The notes: generated from the letters alone by a model not told the origin. A stretch of DNA of 64,000 bases from Dermatemys mawii (GCA_007922305.1 ML677374.1:11474689-11538688), one strand, 5' to 3'. Numbered from the stretch's first letter, positions 26,001 through 38,702 are shown. Made by a program: numbers and translations.

Positions 26001-27164
26001 ACTAAAGTCCGTGCCTCCCACCCCCACACACATACTGAATAATACTCAGGTTTCTATCCACCCTCTGACGTGCCCACAGAAAGCATTGTCTGCATTAGCA
26101 CAGTTTTCCTCAGAGCAGATGGTAGTGAAGACGGTGCCTTTTAATCTCAGCAGCAGATAAAGAATGAGAGTTATTTAATTTTGTATTCTCATTGCGAGCT
26201 ACAGTCTCTGCTATTCAAGGGAGAGACTTTTTTTAAAAGGATTCATTTCATTGTCCTACTCCTTTCATAAATGTCTCCAGAGCTTACCAATAGCATTTGT
26301 TACAATATTAGCTTCAGTGCTGCATATTGAGTGGCTGACAGAGACTGTTTAGACGCATATTTCTTTGCACAAAGCAGGAACTATTGAAGATACATAATTA
26401 ATACACATGGGTTCTCCTTTAAGCCATACTTCACTCTCTATCCAGTCAATGCAGGGTGGGATATGTGCAGGATTTCATTTTGCTATTTTCAAAGATTTTT
26501 TTCCCCTGTAAAACAGAGGATATACCAAAGACTGCAAACACAAATCACCTTCACCTTTCTTTACCGGTCAGATGAAGAGAGAAATGTCCAGCTTGTGTAA
26601 ATTATCAATGATTTTTTGTTGACTTCAATGAAGCTATGTTGACTTCCATCAGCTGAGACTCTGACCACAGCTCTCCCCTCTCCCCCACTCAAGCACTTAT
26701 TATAATTCATCAGTTTTCTCTGTGGCTTATTACTGTAGTGCCTATTTTTATAGGCTTCAGGTGCTCACTTTATTCCAATTTTATCTTGTCACATCGTAAA
26801 TGCAACCTCTCAGCCTTCTTTGGAACAAAAAATCAGCTTATCATCCCCCCCACCAGTTCTTCACTTCCAGTTCTAATGTATCACAGGATGTAGAGCCCAT
26901 AATTATTTTTATTATTTCAGTCTATGCAACAGATACAGAAGATTGAACCCTTTGTTGGTCTTCATTAGGGTTTTAAAAAAATGTTTAAAAATTGAAAACT
27001 ATCATTGTTTTTTATTTTTATAATTTGTATAATTAGAATCAAGGTGGAGGAATACTTTGGACTTTGAAAATACCAGCCTAGAACTCCCATAAAAACTCAA
27101 AATCCACATAGACTCAGAATCTCAAAGGCAAAAAGAGAAAGTGTCTCAAGAGGAACTGAGAACA

Positions 27165-27265
27165 GATTAGTATAGTGGATGGGATACGAGGAAATCTAGG
27201 CTCTATTCTCAGGTCTGCTGCATAACCTCAGGCAGGTCACTTCCTCCCTGTTTCCTCTTCTGCCC
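27165..27265 (+). repeat. MIR SINE fragment
   Basis: Head agattagtatagtggatggg, then aggctctattctcaggtctgc and ggcaggtcacttcctccctg. Only the 5' part is present. Confidence 0.55.
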
Positions 27266-27294
27266 TTTGCCCATATATTTTTATTAATAATAAC

Positions 27295-27520
27295 ACCACC
27301 ATCTAGCTCTTATGTGGTGCTTTTCATCTACAAGTCCCCAAGCGCTTTACAAATGGAAGTTGGTATCATTATCCCCAATTCACTGATGGGAAAACTGAGG
27401 CACAGGGAGAGGCCATGGCTTTCCCAAGGTCACTCACTAGGTCAGTGACAGCCAGGAATAGAACCTCCGTCTTCTAAATCCCAGTCCAGAGTTCAATGCA
27501 TGAGACCATCCTATCACACT
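27295..27520 (-). repeat. MIR SINE
   Basis: The plus strand reads caagcgctttacaaatggaa, then gatgggaaaactgaggcaca and cccaaggtcactcactaggt, a well-kept reversed MIR with its tail. Confidence 0.75.
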
Positions 27521-27604
27521 TAGATTATAAGGCTCAGATCCTCAAAGATATTTCAGAGCCTAATTCTCATTGAAATCATTAGGTGTTAGGCTCCCATATA
27601 TTTT

Positions 27605-27690
27605 TGAGCATCTGAGTTAAAGCTTTTGGGGTCAGGGACTGCCTCTTACTATGCATTGGACAGTGTCTACAGCAACAATAATAATTAATT
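27605..27690 (+). repeat. ancient retroposon tail
   Basis: Contains ttggggtcagggactgcctc and ends aataataattaatt. The same tail occurs at 52255-52330, 57810-57935, 61405-61535 and 61610-61725. Parent element not identified. Confidence 0.4.
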
Positions 27691-28038
27691 AATGCTCTCT
27701 GGCCTCCTTCCAACCCACTGAGATAGTTCCTTTTATTCTCCTGAAATACAGATTGCTTGCAAATTTATTTAGAAGTCTAATTTGAGGTTTGGTTTTGGTT
27801 CTGCTTATACCACTGCGCCTGATGACATGGACGCTGAGCGAGGGGTGGGACAAATTGTATGCTGAAGAGCGCCTGACCTTCCAATGCATGCAGCTCTTCA
27901 CATCACGAAGCCACTGTCTTCCTATCACGCTGAACCTCCTTATGTAGTTTTACTCCCCAAGGGGAAAAAACAAATGCCCTACTGGACCTTTTGGGGATGA
28001 AGTGCTCCGTGTTTCTTTAAGAGCTCAGATCACCTTAC

Positions 28039-28205
28039 CTTCATCGCTGTTGTCGTCCACAAGGATAATCTCTTTCAGGAGGTGGGCTGGCGTGTGATTA
28101 ACAGCACTGTGCACCGACCGCAGGATCACTGACAACGCTTCATTCACGAAGATGAAAATAATGGAAATCTGGGGCAGATCCTTCACATATTTCAGCTCTT
28201 TGCAC
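28039..28205 (-). CDS. GALNT17: GALNT17 exon opening the GT-A catalytic domain (probably coding exon 3)
   Basis: The exon encodes 55 whole residues from CKELKY to DDNSDE, the first beta strands of the GT-A glycosyltransferase fold. Its diagnostic blocks are LPQISIIFIFVNEALSVILR, then LLKEIILVDD, where the paired Asp residues sit in the nucleotide-sugar site of this family. Most active GalNAc-transferases have F-H-N-E-A at the first block; here it is F-V-N-E-A, as in the GALNT8/9/17/18 subgroup. An N-H-T sequon is present, but it is followed by Pro, which lowers the chance of glycosylation. The acceptor is ctccag before 28205 and the donor is G|gtaagg after 28039. It enters in phase 2 and leaves in phase 1, so it joins in frame to its neighbours on both sides. 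Confidence 0.95.
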
Positions 28206-28408
28206 CTGGAGCACAAAAGACACAAAGAGAAAGTGGATTAACAGAATGCTCGTTGGACCGCTACAGAGTTAGAAGCTGAGCACACATGCAAAATATTGTA
28301 AAGGGCAATTTATCAAGCTCTACAACTGTGTAAAATTGCATATTCTTGAAGACTCCATGTACCACCTCTGCTCTACATTACAGGCATGGGCCCCTGGGCT
28401 TTAGGAAC

Positions 28409-28515
28409 ACAGAAATTGCCACACTTGCTCAGACCTGTGGTCCATCTAGTCTACTCTCCTGTCTCCAAATATCGCCAGCGCAACTAGGGAATATTTCCCT
28501 CTGAGGAACCTCAGG
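28409..28515. repeat. CR1-like 3' region fragment
   Basis: Contains tgctcagacctgtggtccat followed by ctagtctactctcctgtctc, a frequent sauropsid retroposon text. Confidence 0.45.
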
Positions 28516-29331
28516 GAATATGGCTAACTAAGAGTACAGTTAACTACAGCTGGGTAAATTGGGGATGAGAGACACAGAGCCAATATTACAGAAACAGCAA
28601 CTTCTTTTTTTGTATATTTATTTTTCAATTGTCTTTTCGACATGGCAAAAGCCTCTGACTTTATAATTCAAAGTCAAGCCCCCATTCTGATTTAGTTTTA
28701 AGATGAATGGATGCTCAGAAATTTGCCTTTTTCTTAAGCTGCACTAGTGTGTTTCTTTCTGTTTGGTTTTTGCAAGAAGGAAATTAATTTAGTGACCTAT
28801 GGTCAAACACATTTAGCAAATGTTTGCAATGCTCTTTGCTGGCTTTCTGATGCGTTTTCTCTTCTACTCAAGTGTCAACTTGAACTGGCATCTTTGCACT
28901 TCACATCTTTACGTGAGTTTTTAATCCCTAAGTACCTTGTGTGTTTCAGCATTAATTACTCAAAATGAGCTTTACTTTTATGGCTGGACATTTATTTAGC
29001 TACTTTTCTCTGTGATGGAGCCGGGAGGTTTTCATTCTGCAGCCAAGCTTTTTACTGACAACCCGCAGGTTTATGTTACATGAACAGCTACACCTGAGTG
29101 TGTGAACAGGAGCATGATGAACAGGATTAAAGCAGTCAGAAATGGAAGAGATCTTTCAGATAATTAAATCTGTTCCCCTGCAAGGGCAGGATATAGTGTC
29201 CCAGTGAGACACAGCAAATATTAAATTAATGCTGCCTTTGATCCTATCTAATGTTAATACATTCATCACAGGATGCAAACAGATGACCATATACAAATTT
29301 GTTACAGATTACCAAGGAGATATATAATAAG

Positions 29332-31014
29332 AAGGGCTGTTGATTAATCGCAGTTAACTCATGCAATTAACTAAAATAAATAAATAATCAAATTACAACA
29401 TCTAAATGCAATTAATTGTAATTTTAATCGCACTGTTGAACAATAGAATACCAACTGAAATTTATTAACTATTTTTTTATTTTTTCTACATTTTCAAATA
29501 TATTTATTTCAGTTACAACAGATAATAGAAAGTGTACAGTGCTAACTTTATATTATTTTTATTACATATATTTGCACTCTAAAAATGATAAATAAAAGAA
29601 ACAGTATTTTTCAATTCACCTCATACAAGTACTGTACTGCAATCTCTTTATTGTGAAAGTGCAATTTACAAATCTAGCCTTTTTTTTTGGTCAGATATCT
29701 GCACTCAAAAACTTCATGAGCCTACAAGTTCACTCAGCCTTACTTCTCATTCAGACAATCGTGAAAAGAAACAAGTTAGTTTACATTTATGGGATAATGC
29801 TGCCACCTTCTTATTTACAATGTCACCTGAAAGTGAGAACAGGTGTTCGCATGGCATGGTTGTAACTGGCATTGCAAGATATATATGTTCCAGATGCAAT
29901 AAAGATTCCTATGCCTCTTCATGCTTCAACCACCATCCCGGAGGACATGCTTCCATGCTGATGACACTCTTTAATAAAAAAGGTATTAATTACATTTGTG
30001 ACTCAACTCCTTGGGAGAGAACTATAAGTCTCCTACTCTGTTTTACCCATATTCTGACATATATATTTCATGTGATAGCTGTCTTGGATTATGACCCAGC
30101 ACATGTTCATTTTAAGAACACTTTCACAGCAGATTTGACAAAACGTAAATAAGTACCAATGTGATATTTCTAAAGAGAGGTACAGCATTCGACCCAAGGT
30201 TTAAGAATATGAAGTGCTGTCCAAATTATGACAGGGACAAGATGTGGAGCTTGCTTTCAGAAGTCTTAAAAGAGCAATACTCCAGTTCAGAAACTACAGA
30301 ATCCAAATCTCCAGAAAAGAAAATCAACCTTCTGCTGGTGGCATCTGACTCAGATAATGAAAAGGCACATGAATCGGACCTCACTACTTTGGATCATTAT
30401 TGGTTAGAACCCATCCTCAGCGAGGACATCTGTCCTCTGGAATGGTGGTTGAAGCACGAAGGGATGTGTGAATCTTTAGCGCATCTGGCACATAAATATC
30501 TTGCAATGCCGGACACAACATTGCCATGTGAACACCTGTTCTCACTTTCAGGTGACACTGAAGCAAGAAGTGGGTAGCATTATCTCCTGCAAATGTAAAC
30601 AAACCTGTTTCTCTAAGCAATTGGCTAAACAAGAAGTAGGACTGAGTAAACTTGTAGGCTGTGAAGTTTGACATTGTTTTATTTTTGAATGCAGTTTTTT
30701 TTGTACATAATTCTACATTGGTAAGTTCAGCTTTAATGATAAAGAGATTATAATACAATACTTGTATGTGGTGAATTGAAAAAATATTATTTCTTTTGTT
30801 TTTTACAGTGCAAATATTTGTAAACAAAAATAAATATAAAGTGAGCACTGTGTTTTTATTCTGTTGTAACTGAAATCCATATATTTGAAAATGTAGAAAA
30901 ATCATCCAAAAATAAACATTCTATTATTTTTAATGAGATTAATCACAATTAATTTTTTAAAATCATCATTAATTTTTTATCACAATTAATTTTTTTAATC
31001 CTTTGACAGACCTA
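29332..31014 (+). mobile_element. hAT transposon relic with ~600-bp inverted arms and perfect 8-bp duplication
   Basis: Tips are AAGGGCTGTTGATTAAT at the left and, read inward from the right, TAGGTCTGTCAAAGGAT. The flanks are exact ataataag copies (29324-29331 and 31015-31022). Left arm about 29332-29962 and right arm about 30412-31014 are inverted copies of each other, both including the part that encodes the transposase C-terminus, so one of them is an inverted duplicate. The single-copy loop of about 450 bases carries more of the transposase. AT-rich, ATTAAT-repeated tips are conspicuous. Confidence 0.9.
29955..30639 (+). pseudogene. broken hAT-family transposase, C-terminal part
   Basis: The reading frame breaks by at least one stop or frameshift between 30100 and 30165, and again near 30570. 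Recognisable parts: a segment with LDYDPAHVHFKNTF, then AFDPRFKNM, an acidic Ser-rich spacer, and the hAT dimerisation block with CPLEWWLKHEG, LAHKYLAMPDTTLPCEHLFS. The last block is the family signature. The N-terminal zinc-finger and first catalytic residues are absent, so it cannot make an active enzyme. Confidence 0.85.
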
Positions 31015-31419
31015 ATAATAAGGTCTCTCTCATTAACAAGAATACTCAAGCCTTCAGAGCCTCCCAATAGCTGGGAGCTCTGGACACTCAGGTCATTAAT
31101 CCCCCCTCATCTGCCTTTTTGTAGCCCTCTAAATAAGGGTTATCTTCCTCCTCCTTGTGAACCCTGTCGGGAGGATTCTATCACCGTAGCACCAAAAAGA
31201 GAGAGCCTGGGACATGAAGTCTGCCCTTGTGAACTATACAGGACCACTTACTATTAGGGCTAAGTGATCCCATTCGGATAAAACGAAACCTGTCCTGGAC
31301 CGTTGTGCAAAAGAACCCAAAGCAAACTGAACCATTGAATTTCAGAAAACGTTCAGCTAACAACTCTCCATTCCCTAGCCCCTACTGGGAACCATAAAGC
31401 TGCATTGTTATGGGCTGGA

Positions 31420-31540
31420 TTTTAAAAAGCACTCAGCATGATGGGAGCACACTGGGTGCTGAGCTCTCTCAAAAATCTTTCCTGAAGTGTCATAATGGGA
31501 ACTGCTGGTATGTTAAGAGGGGCTGAAGATCTGGCCAATC
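31420..31540. repeat. palindromic MITE remnant
   Basis: The segment ggattttaaaaagcactcag with a later gggtgctgagctctctcaaa mirrors itself. Diverged. Confidence 0.4.
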
Positions 31541-31865
31541 ATTTCTATGTACAGAAAGATTTTATAAATACATACCCACTGAAAATACATCAAGTGATTA
31601 TTTAACTACTTTAGGTAACTTCACCGAACCCTCCTGCTTACCTTAAAATAAATGAGGAAAGGAAAAGGAAAAGAAGAAAAAGAAAAGGGCACCAGTCCAT
31701 GCAAAGAGTCATTCTCATGTGTGCGAGAAAATAGATATAGAACACTCAAATAATGTTAGCTGCAATATGATCAGTATTTATTTATCAAATGAAGCCTGTG
31801 CAGATAAAACAAAGAAAGAATGTAAGAATCTCTATGACATACAGTTTAAAGTTCATTGACTTTCA

Positions 31866-32462
31866 CAGAATCATATAATATCAGAGTTGGAAGGGACCTC
31901 AAGAGATCATCTAGTCCAATCCCTTGCTCAAAGTAGGACCTAATCCCCAACTAAATTATCCCAGCCAGGGCTTTGTCAAACCTGACCTTAAAAATCTATA
32001 AGGAAGAAGATTCCACCACCTCCCTAGGTAATCCATTCCAGTACTTCACCACCCTCCTAGTGAAAAAGTTTTTCCTAATATCCAAACTAAACCTCCCTCA
32101 CTGCAACTTGAGACCATTACTCCTTTTTCTCTCATCTGCTACCACTGAGAACAGTCTAGATCCATCCTCTTTAGAACCCCCTTTCAAGTACTTGAAAGCA
32201 GCTAACAAATCCCCCCCCCCCCATTCTTCTTTTCTGTGGACTAAATAATCCCAGTTCCCTCAGCCTCTCCTCATAAGTCATGTGCACCAGCCCCCTAATC
32301 ATTTTTGTTGCCCTCCGCTGGACCCTTTCCAATTTTTCCACATCCTTCTTGTAGTGTGGGGCCCAAAACTGGACACAATATTCCAGATGAGGCCTCACCA
32401 ATGCCAAGTAGAGGGAAATGATCACGTCCCTCGATCTGCTGGTAATGCTCCTACTTATTCAG
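31866..32462 (-). mobile_element. 5'-truncated CR1 LINE, 3' end of ORF2 and 3' UTR
   Basis: On the minus strand 32425-32171 encodes the C-terminal end of the CR1 ORF2 protein (blocks [44 protein letters not shown]). A homopolymer-C stretch on the plus strand near 32211-32222 shifts the frame. The 3' UTR follows, ending in the reversed form of gattctgtga at 31866. Only the last about 600 bases of the element remain, as usual for CR1. Confidence 0.9.
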
Positions 32463-32870
32463 CAATGCTCGTTGTGATCAATTACTTTATTTTTAATTTT
32501 GCTAAATGTGTCTTAGGCCACAACAGGCATAGTATATGCTCTGAAATGGGAGGGAGGAAATCAGAAAGATTTCCACAGCAAGACAATTGCTAGATGGCTT
32601 ATATGTGAACCTTCTTTAATAGAACAAGTACCTCATATGAAAATAAATCTATGTGTTTCCATTGTAACAACTGCCTTCGCCCTAGCTGATGCAGCGTCTC
32701 CAAAGGGAACATAAAATCGTGTAACAGAAACAGATGCTAAAACAGCTTTTGGGAAGGATTTCTTTCTAAAATGCATCAACAGTGGACTAAAACAAGAACT
32801 GATCCTCAAACTGAACTAAAACAATTTTCTGATTTGCTCCCGTGTCTTCCAAAACACAATAAATCATGTA

Positions 32871-32911
32871 GAGAGAGATAGAGAAAGAGAGAGAGAGACA
32901 GAGAGAGAGAG
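32871..32911. repeat. GA-rich simple repeat
   Basis: An imperfect (GA)n run of about 40 bases. Confidence 0.9.
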
Positions 32912-34214
32912 TTTTAATTTTAATTGTGCATAACCTCTGCGCTGTTCTTCCTCAAGGCAGGATATTCTGGTCGTATAACCAGCTCAGTTTGTGACTACTC
33001 AGAGAAACATCCAAACCAAGTGATTTATGGTTCGCCCACTGTTAATTTACATTCACCCTGCACCACTCCTGTCATATTCCATCTGCCCCTGATTATGGAG
33101 GACAAATATATAGAGACTGGGACAAGAGATACCAGGATTGTTAATGTGCATAATAGTGAAATCCTCATAAGGCAATCTGGCATGAGGCAAGGTCTTTCCA
33201 TAAATACAGTGCTCTCATGTGGCCATGGCTACACAATAGGAGGCAAGCTAGCAATTCAAAACCAAGCAATCTCCAAGCCACTAAAATAAACTTAAGCATC
33301 AGTCTTCTTTCCACATTGTGCCTTCACTTGTTGGCACACGGAGCAGCTGGTCCAAGTGTAGCACTTGGCCTGCAGCCATAGGCTATTGTTTTTCAACCCC
33401 TCTTGGGTACACCGCGATGGTTTGTTATAGACAGACTGATGTGTCAACAAATATTCACATGTTCATTCAAGAAAACACCTGGTGCTTTTGTTCTCTCACA
33501 GGGCTGAAGGAAATAAAAGATTAAAAAAGAAAATCCACAGTGCTTCAGCTCAGCCATAATTAGAGGGGCCAATGGAGAACTTGTTAAAAGCAGCAGAAAT
33601 AATGACGGGTACATTACATCAGAGGCAGTTTTGTTTTTTTTCTTAGCACTTGCAGTAAAAAGGGACTGAGCTGAGCTCAATGCTTTATTTATGCAGACTA
33701 TGTGGCTCAGTATAGTTATACGCTGTGGTTTGGGAAGTTGACAGCTCCACTCTTAGAAATATTTCTTGCATATTTTGAGATATGAGTGTAGGAGCAAAGG
33801 ATCCCGCTATACCCTACAAACTCATCCATCCGTCAGAACCAGAGTACCGCCGTGACCTGTAGCCGTTACTGGCAGATAATGAGAGGAAGTTGGAATGTCT
33901 GTAATAGATAGGCTGAGAGAAGAATTCTCTGCCAACCAGGAACATGACTATGCCCTGAACCACGAGATGCACTTATTGTCATCTTAGCGGATAGAACTAT
34001 ATTGTTATAAGAAAATTCAGCCCCTTTAAAAACCAGAGAAGCGTGTTACATGAAAGATCTGTGGTGGCTCTCGTTAACTGATAAGAATGAGTCTTCAACA
34101 TCCAGTGTCCTTTCAAAAGCTCACCAAAAGCAGAATGAACAGTGCCTGGGGGGAAACCTCAACAATACTGCAACATTTCAGCAATGCTCAAGCTATCAAA
34201 ATGATCTTGTACAC

Positions 34215-34456
34215 CAGGAGTTCTCAACCTTTCTCTTTCTCAGCCTTCCCCCCGCAACATGCTACAAAAACTCCAAGGCCCACCTGTGCCAAAACAACTC
34301 GTTTTCTGCATATAAAAGCCAGGGCTGGCATTAGGGGATAGCGAACAGGGCAATTCCCTGGGCCTTGGTGACTCTAATGCTGGCCCTGCTTGGTGGACCC
34401 CTTGAAACCTATCTGTGGTGCCCAGGGGGCCCCATACCCCTGACTGAGAATCACTG
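34215..34456. mobile_element. hAT MITE with eroded duplication
   Basis: Left tip CAGGAGTTCTCAACC, right end TGAGAATCACTG: mirror-image tips of the CAGGGGTTCTCAAC type. The 8-base flanks ttgtacac and gtttagac agree at five positions, as expected of an older insertion. No coding capacity. Confidence 0.7.
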
Positions 34457-34987
34457 GTTTAGACCATTATGTTAATAAAGGAAACACAATCCTTGGACAT
34501 GGTACCAGATGGCTGATTTCCAGACAAAGTCACAAAATTCTGATCCAAACCTGAAATGCTCCCAAGGTCAGTGAGAGTTGGATTTGGGACTGTGGTTCAG
34601 CTTGTTAGTGAAATCAGGACACAACCCAGATCTGGAATTTAATGTTTATAGGAGTGTCTCGATCTTGGATTCCGGGCCTAATTCAGGATTGAGCCTATGT
34701 CTAATTATAGTTTATGTATCTACCCGGCCTTTCTTGTGGGACCAGCAGTGAAAGGACTATAATACCATGGCAAAGAATCTTCTCATGGTAATTCTGGGCC
34801 TAATCAGAAAAAGGGAATATCATGATAAAACATATTTTTGCATATTTTCATCCTAATACTGCAGTCCAGAAATTTGCTATGGTTTCAATAACCATAAAAC
34901 ATTTGGTTTCTTATCAGAACATTTGATTTCTTACCAGAACAATGAGTCTTTGGAGATTCTTCAGAGTTATTAGTAATATATACATAT

Positions 34988-35360
34988 AGTTTAAGACCAG
35001 AAGGACCCATTATGATCACCTAGTCTAAGCTTCTGCATACCAGAAGCCAAACCTCACTCAATAATTTCTGCATCAAGCCCATAATTTCTGGCTGAGCTAA
35101 AGTACCTCTTCTAGAAAGACATCCAGTCTTGATTTAAAGACTTCAAGTGATGAAGTGTCTACCACATTTCTAGGTAAATTGTTCCAATGATGAATTAACC
35201 TCACTGATAAAAATGTGAACCTTGTTTCTAGTCTGAATTGGTCTAGCTTCATCTTACAAACGTTGGACCTTGTTATGCCTTTTACTTCTAGATTAAGAAG
35301 CTGTCCATACTACCAGAATCTCTTCCCACGGAGGTACTTATGGACCATGATAATCAGAGA
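34988..35360 (-). repeat. CR1 LINE 3' fragment
   Basis: The plus strand reads ttaagaccagaaggacccat, then aataatttctgcatcaagcc, then gacttcaagtgatgaagtg and cttgtttctagtctgaattg: the 3' part of an old CR1 in reverse. Confidence 0.7.
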
Positions 35361-35475
35361 TGGACGTGAGCCAAAACCAGAAGTCATTGGAGCTACGCCA
35401 GTTTACACCAATCTAGGATCTGGCCTCTTAGAGCTAAATATCCTCAGACTTTGGAAGAGTTCAGATTCAGATCTG

Positions 35476-35574
35476 CAAAAACGACAAAGAATCTTGCAGT
35501 TAGTCTATAAGGTGCTACAAGACTCTTTGTCGCTTTTGCAGATCCAGACTAACACGACTACCCCTCTGATACTG
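35476..35574 (-). mobile_element. 99-bp foldback retro-insertion with 12-bp duplication
   Basis: Exact 12-base flanks gattcagatctg at 35464-35475 and 35575-35586 bound the insert. Its left part (caaaaacgacaaagaatctt) is the inverted copy of the part at about 35517-35540, and it ends with ccagactaacacgactaccc. A 12-bp duplication points to target-primed reverse transcription, and the inverted arm to template switching or twin priming. A Penelope-like or similar retroelement is my guess. Confidence 0.75.
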
Positions 35575-38500
35575 GATTCAGATCTGGTTGCTCACACCCT
35601 ACCTTCAGCACTTAACTAGCACTTTACATCTGCAAAGCACTTTTCAGTGTGGGCAAACAGACCACATTAGCAAACTAAAATACACTTTACACAATTGTAT
35701 TTTTACTAATAAATCCTGCTGCTTCCCTGTCCCCACCCCCAGTCAAATGTGCTATGGCACCCTCTTGTAGGATTTAAATAAAAAAACTGAAAATCAATAA
35801 GGAAAACCAAAATGTATCTGCTGGCATCACAGTTTTGCCTTTTACTCAGATGCCCCACTGATTTGAATGAAAGGCACTTCTATGCCCCATTAAATTATGG
35901 TTGACAAAGGCTCCGACTCCTGACAAATGCTCCTTGCCCTAGCACACATTTTATTGGGGATCCAGTTAAGAAGATATTTTAACTGTGAACGTGTGTTGTC
36001 ACCTACATCAAATCTGTATTACTGTATCATTTTCTGTTACACTACGGCCCCCTCACACTATTCTGGCAGAAGAAAGGGGCCCTAAAGGCTACACCAAACC
36101 TGTTTTTAGCCCCTGGTGATGGGATGGGTGAAGGCACTGGAAGGTGAGCTCAAGCCTGGCTAATGTGCACAACACTATAGCCATTCTCCACTTTCACAAG
36201 GCCCAAAGGGGGGGGTCATGGGAAGGAGACCGTAAGTTAGAGCGGCCGTGAGGTTGCCCGAATGTATGCGAGGGGCTGCACCATCTTCAAACAGTCCCAC
36301 TATACAACGGGAACACAGTTGCCTAAAGTTCAGCACAGAAATGGAATAACAGAGATGGGCCTGCTAAGATCTGGTAAATGTCCCCACAACCCTGTATATG
36401 CACAGACATAGGCCTACACAATCTGAACAGCTATTACTGCGGTCCTAGAGATTGTATGAAAACGTTTACATCAGGTCCAAACATGTAACCAACAGAATAT
36501 ATAAGGAAGCAGCTGGAAAGGAGGGACACAGATGAATATGGGAAGGGAGATATTTTTATAAATAGCTCTTCCCACGTATTAGACTACTCCATTATAGAAA
36601 TAACCATTCAAGTGCAAAACAGAGAAGGAGAGTGTGAGAGAGAAATATGACTGGTTTTATGCTGAACAGCTTTGGGTATGTCAGGCCATATGAGTCAGAT
36701 CAGCAAATTTCAGAATAAGATAAAGGTTTGTTACCATGTATGTTTGTGTCTGCTGGACAAGTCTGTCATGAGATCCACTGAGCATTCACTTTTATCCTTG
36801 CCACAGAATTGTAAATCTAGTGCAGCATGCGAGATCAGAATGTTTATTGACTGTCCTACTAACAGTAAAGGGGATATCATATAATTTACTGCTTGGTAGT
36901 CCTGGGGTGAAAAATATCCCAGTATCATAGCAAAAGTTCTTATAGCACAGAGATCCGAGGCTAGCAAGCAGTCTCCTAAAATTACTCAGGCCTCCTAACT
37001 GATTTAAGATGGCCCCGTTTGGTTCTTAGTTAAGAGTTATCCTCTGACCTCCAGTGTGCAGTACCATGCCCATGTCACAAAATCTACCTCTACTATGATC
37101 CCAAAACATCACTCCCTTTCCGCATTGGTTAGACAAGTAGCAATCTGAAGATAAGATTATTTCTTCATATTCCCATCCAATCTGTCTGTCTGTTTCATCC
37201 ACGTATTGCAACGTGTCTGCTACACACTTTGCAAACAAACAATGGGTTGCCTTCCTTGCTATTTGTCTGTATAGTACCAAGGGGGCCCTGATCCTTAAAT
37301 GGGCTTCTCAGGTGCTACCATACTACTGAAATAAACAACAAGGGATGAGACAGAGAGGCCTCCCATTCAGCAGAGAAAGGATTAATGGGATCCTGTGACC
37401 CTAGTTAGCCCCATCCTACTGTACCTGCAATCAATGCCAAACCTGGAGGGGGGAATAAAAAGAGAGAGCCTGGCTTGTTCAGGGCTAGCAGGCCTGGAAT
37501 GAAGTCAGAGCTCTGCCTCAAATGAGCTTCGCTTGGAAAGAGACGAGTCTGCTAGCTGGAGCAGCCAACAGGGAGGAACAATTAGACTGCAAGCAGCGAG
37601 CAACGCATGAATCAGAAGCTGCTTGGGAAGCAAACCTGAATGGCTGGAACGCCCCCCTGGAAGACTGGGCGATAGTCCAGTATTAAACTAGGTTTACTTT
37701 TTCTTGTAGAACATTTTATGGCTGAGCTCCTAAACCCCATGCAGCAGGAGATAAAACTGGAGGGACAATTAGCCAGTGGACGGGAGCCCAGCTCAGTGGG
37801 CAGCAGAGATAGAGATGCCCCTCATTCCTCAGAAAAACATTCCAATGCTATTTTTTTGTATTAAAAAATCTCATTCAGAAAAAAGATTAGACATTTAAAT
37901 GATTAATGAGAACATCCAATGTTACCTTTATTTATAAGTGATATAAACCCTCATGCTGCAGGGTATAAGCCAATTTTAAACTGTTGGAAGCTAATTAGAT
38001 GCTTCTACAATTATTCCAAATTTAGCCACTACATTTTGTTTGCATCTTCTTCTGAAGAATCTGAAGAGTGGTACTGGGTTCCATTACAGACAGGATACTG
38101 GCCTGAACTACCGTCACAATTCCCAAGCAGCCCAACTACTTGGGGGCCTGCAATTTCTGCACCTATGACCCCATCTTGTTTAGGTAACTCACAAGCCAGC
38201 CAATCTTCCACCACAGAGGCAAGGAAGAGATTGTTCATCTTGGATAGGACTAGTTTGCATGCATGGGAAGGGTGAAAAAATTCATAGTGCACTTTTCTTA
38301 CCGCATAAAGCGGCATAGGGCACCAGAGATGCATAATCCCTGCACACTCCCATACAAGTCATGACATATTTTATAACTTTGTATATACGCACAAACTTTG
38401 TTATTTAAAACACACATCCCTGCCTAGTCTCTCCACTGCCAAGCATCAGGTAGAGACAGACGAGTAGGCTACCCAGCACGCTGCCAGCGTCCCTGACTCC

Positions 38501-38702
38501 AGCAAACGGCATGAGGGATGTTTACAACAGTCCAGACATTCTGCAGCTATAGGCAAATTTAACAATCGTTCCAATGGATGGGAAATGCACACAGCCCTGC
38601 ACACAAGGAGAAATCATCAGCAAGGTGTTCTCTATTGAAGCACTTGGAGCATTACACAACCCATTTACACTCAATGGTAAACAGCAGCATTCAAGCATTC
38701 TA

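Larger units (their letters stand above)
17284..28038 (-). other. GALNT17: GALNT17 intron 3
   Basis: A 10755-base intron. It holds a palindromic MITE (17575-17690), MIR SINEs (19605, 22940, 27165, 27295), the nested hAT pair (20540-20997), a self-complementary MITE (21150-21370) and a TTA-flanked MITE (21438-21736). Stretches 17700-19600 and 23100-27160 hold nothing I can identify. Confidence 0.9.

Noticed and set aside
30417..30905. 162-codon minus-strand frame
   Set aside because: It is the antisense of the right arm of the hAT relic, including the antisense of the transposase end.
35215..35619. 134-codon plus-strand frame
   Set aside because: It runs through a reversed CR1 and a foldback insertion; the translation is an accident of repeats.
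37320..37720. LTR-like stretch with aataaaaagagag
   Set aside because: No TG..CA ends or duplication could be defined.
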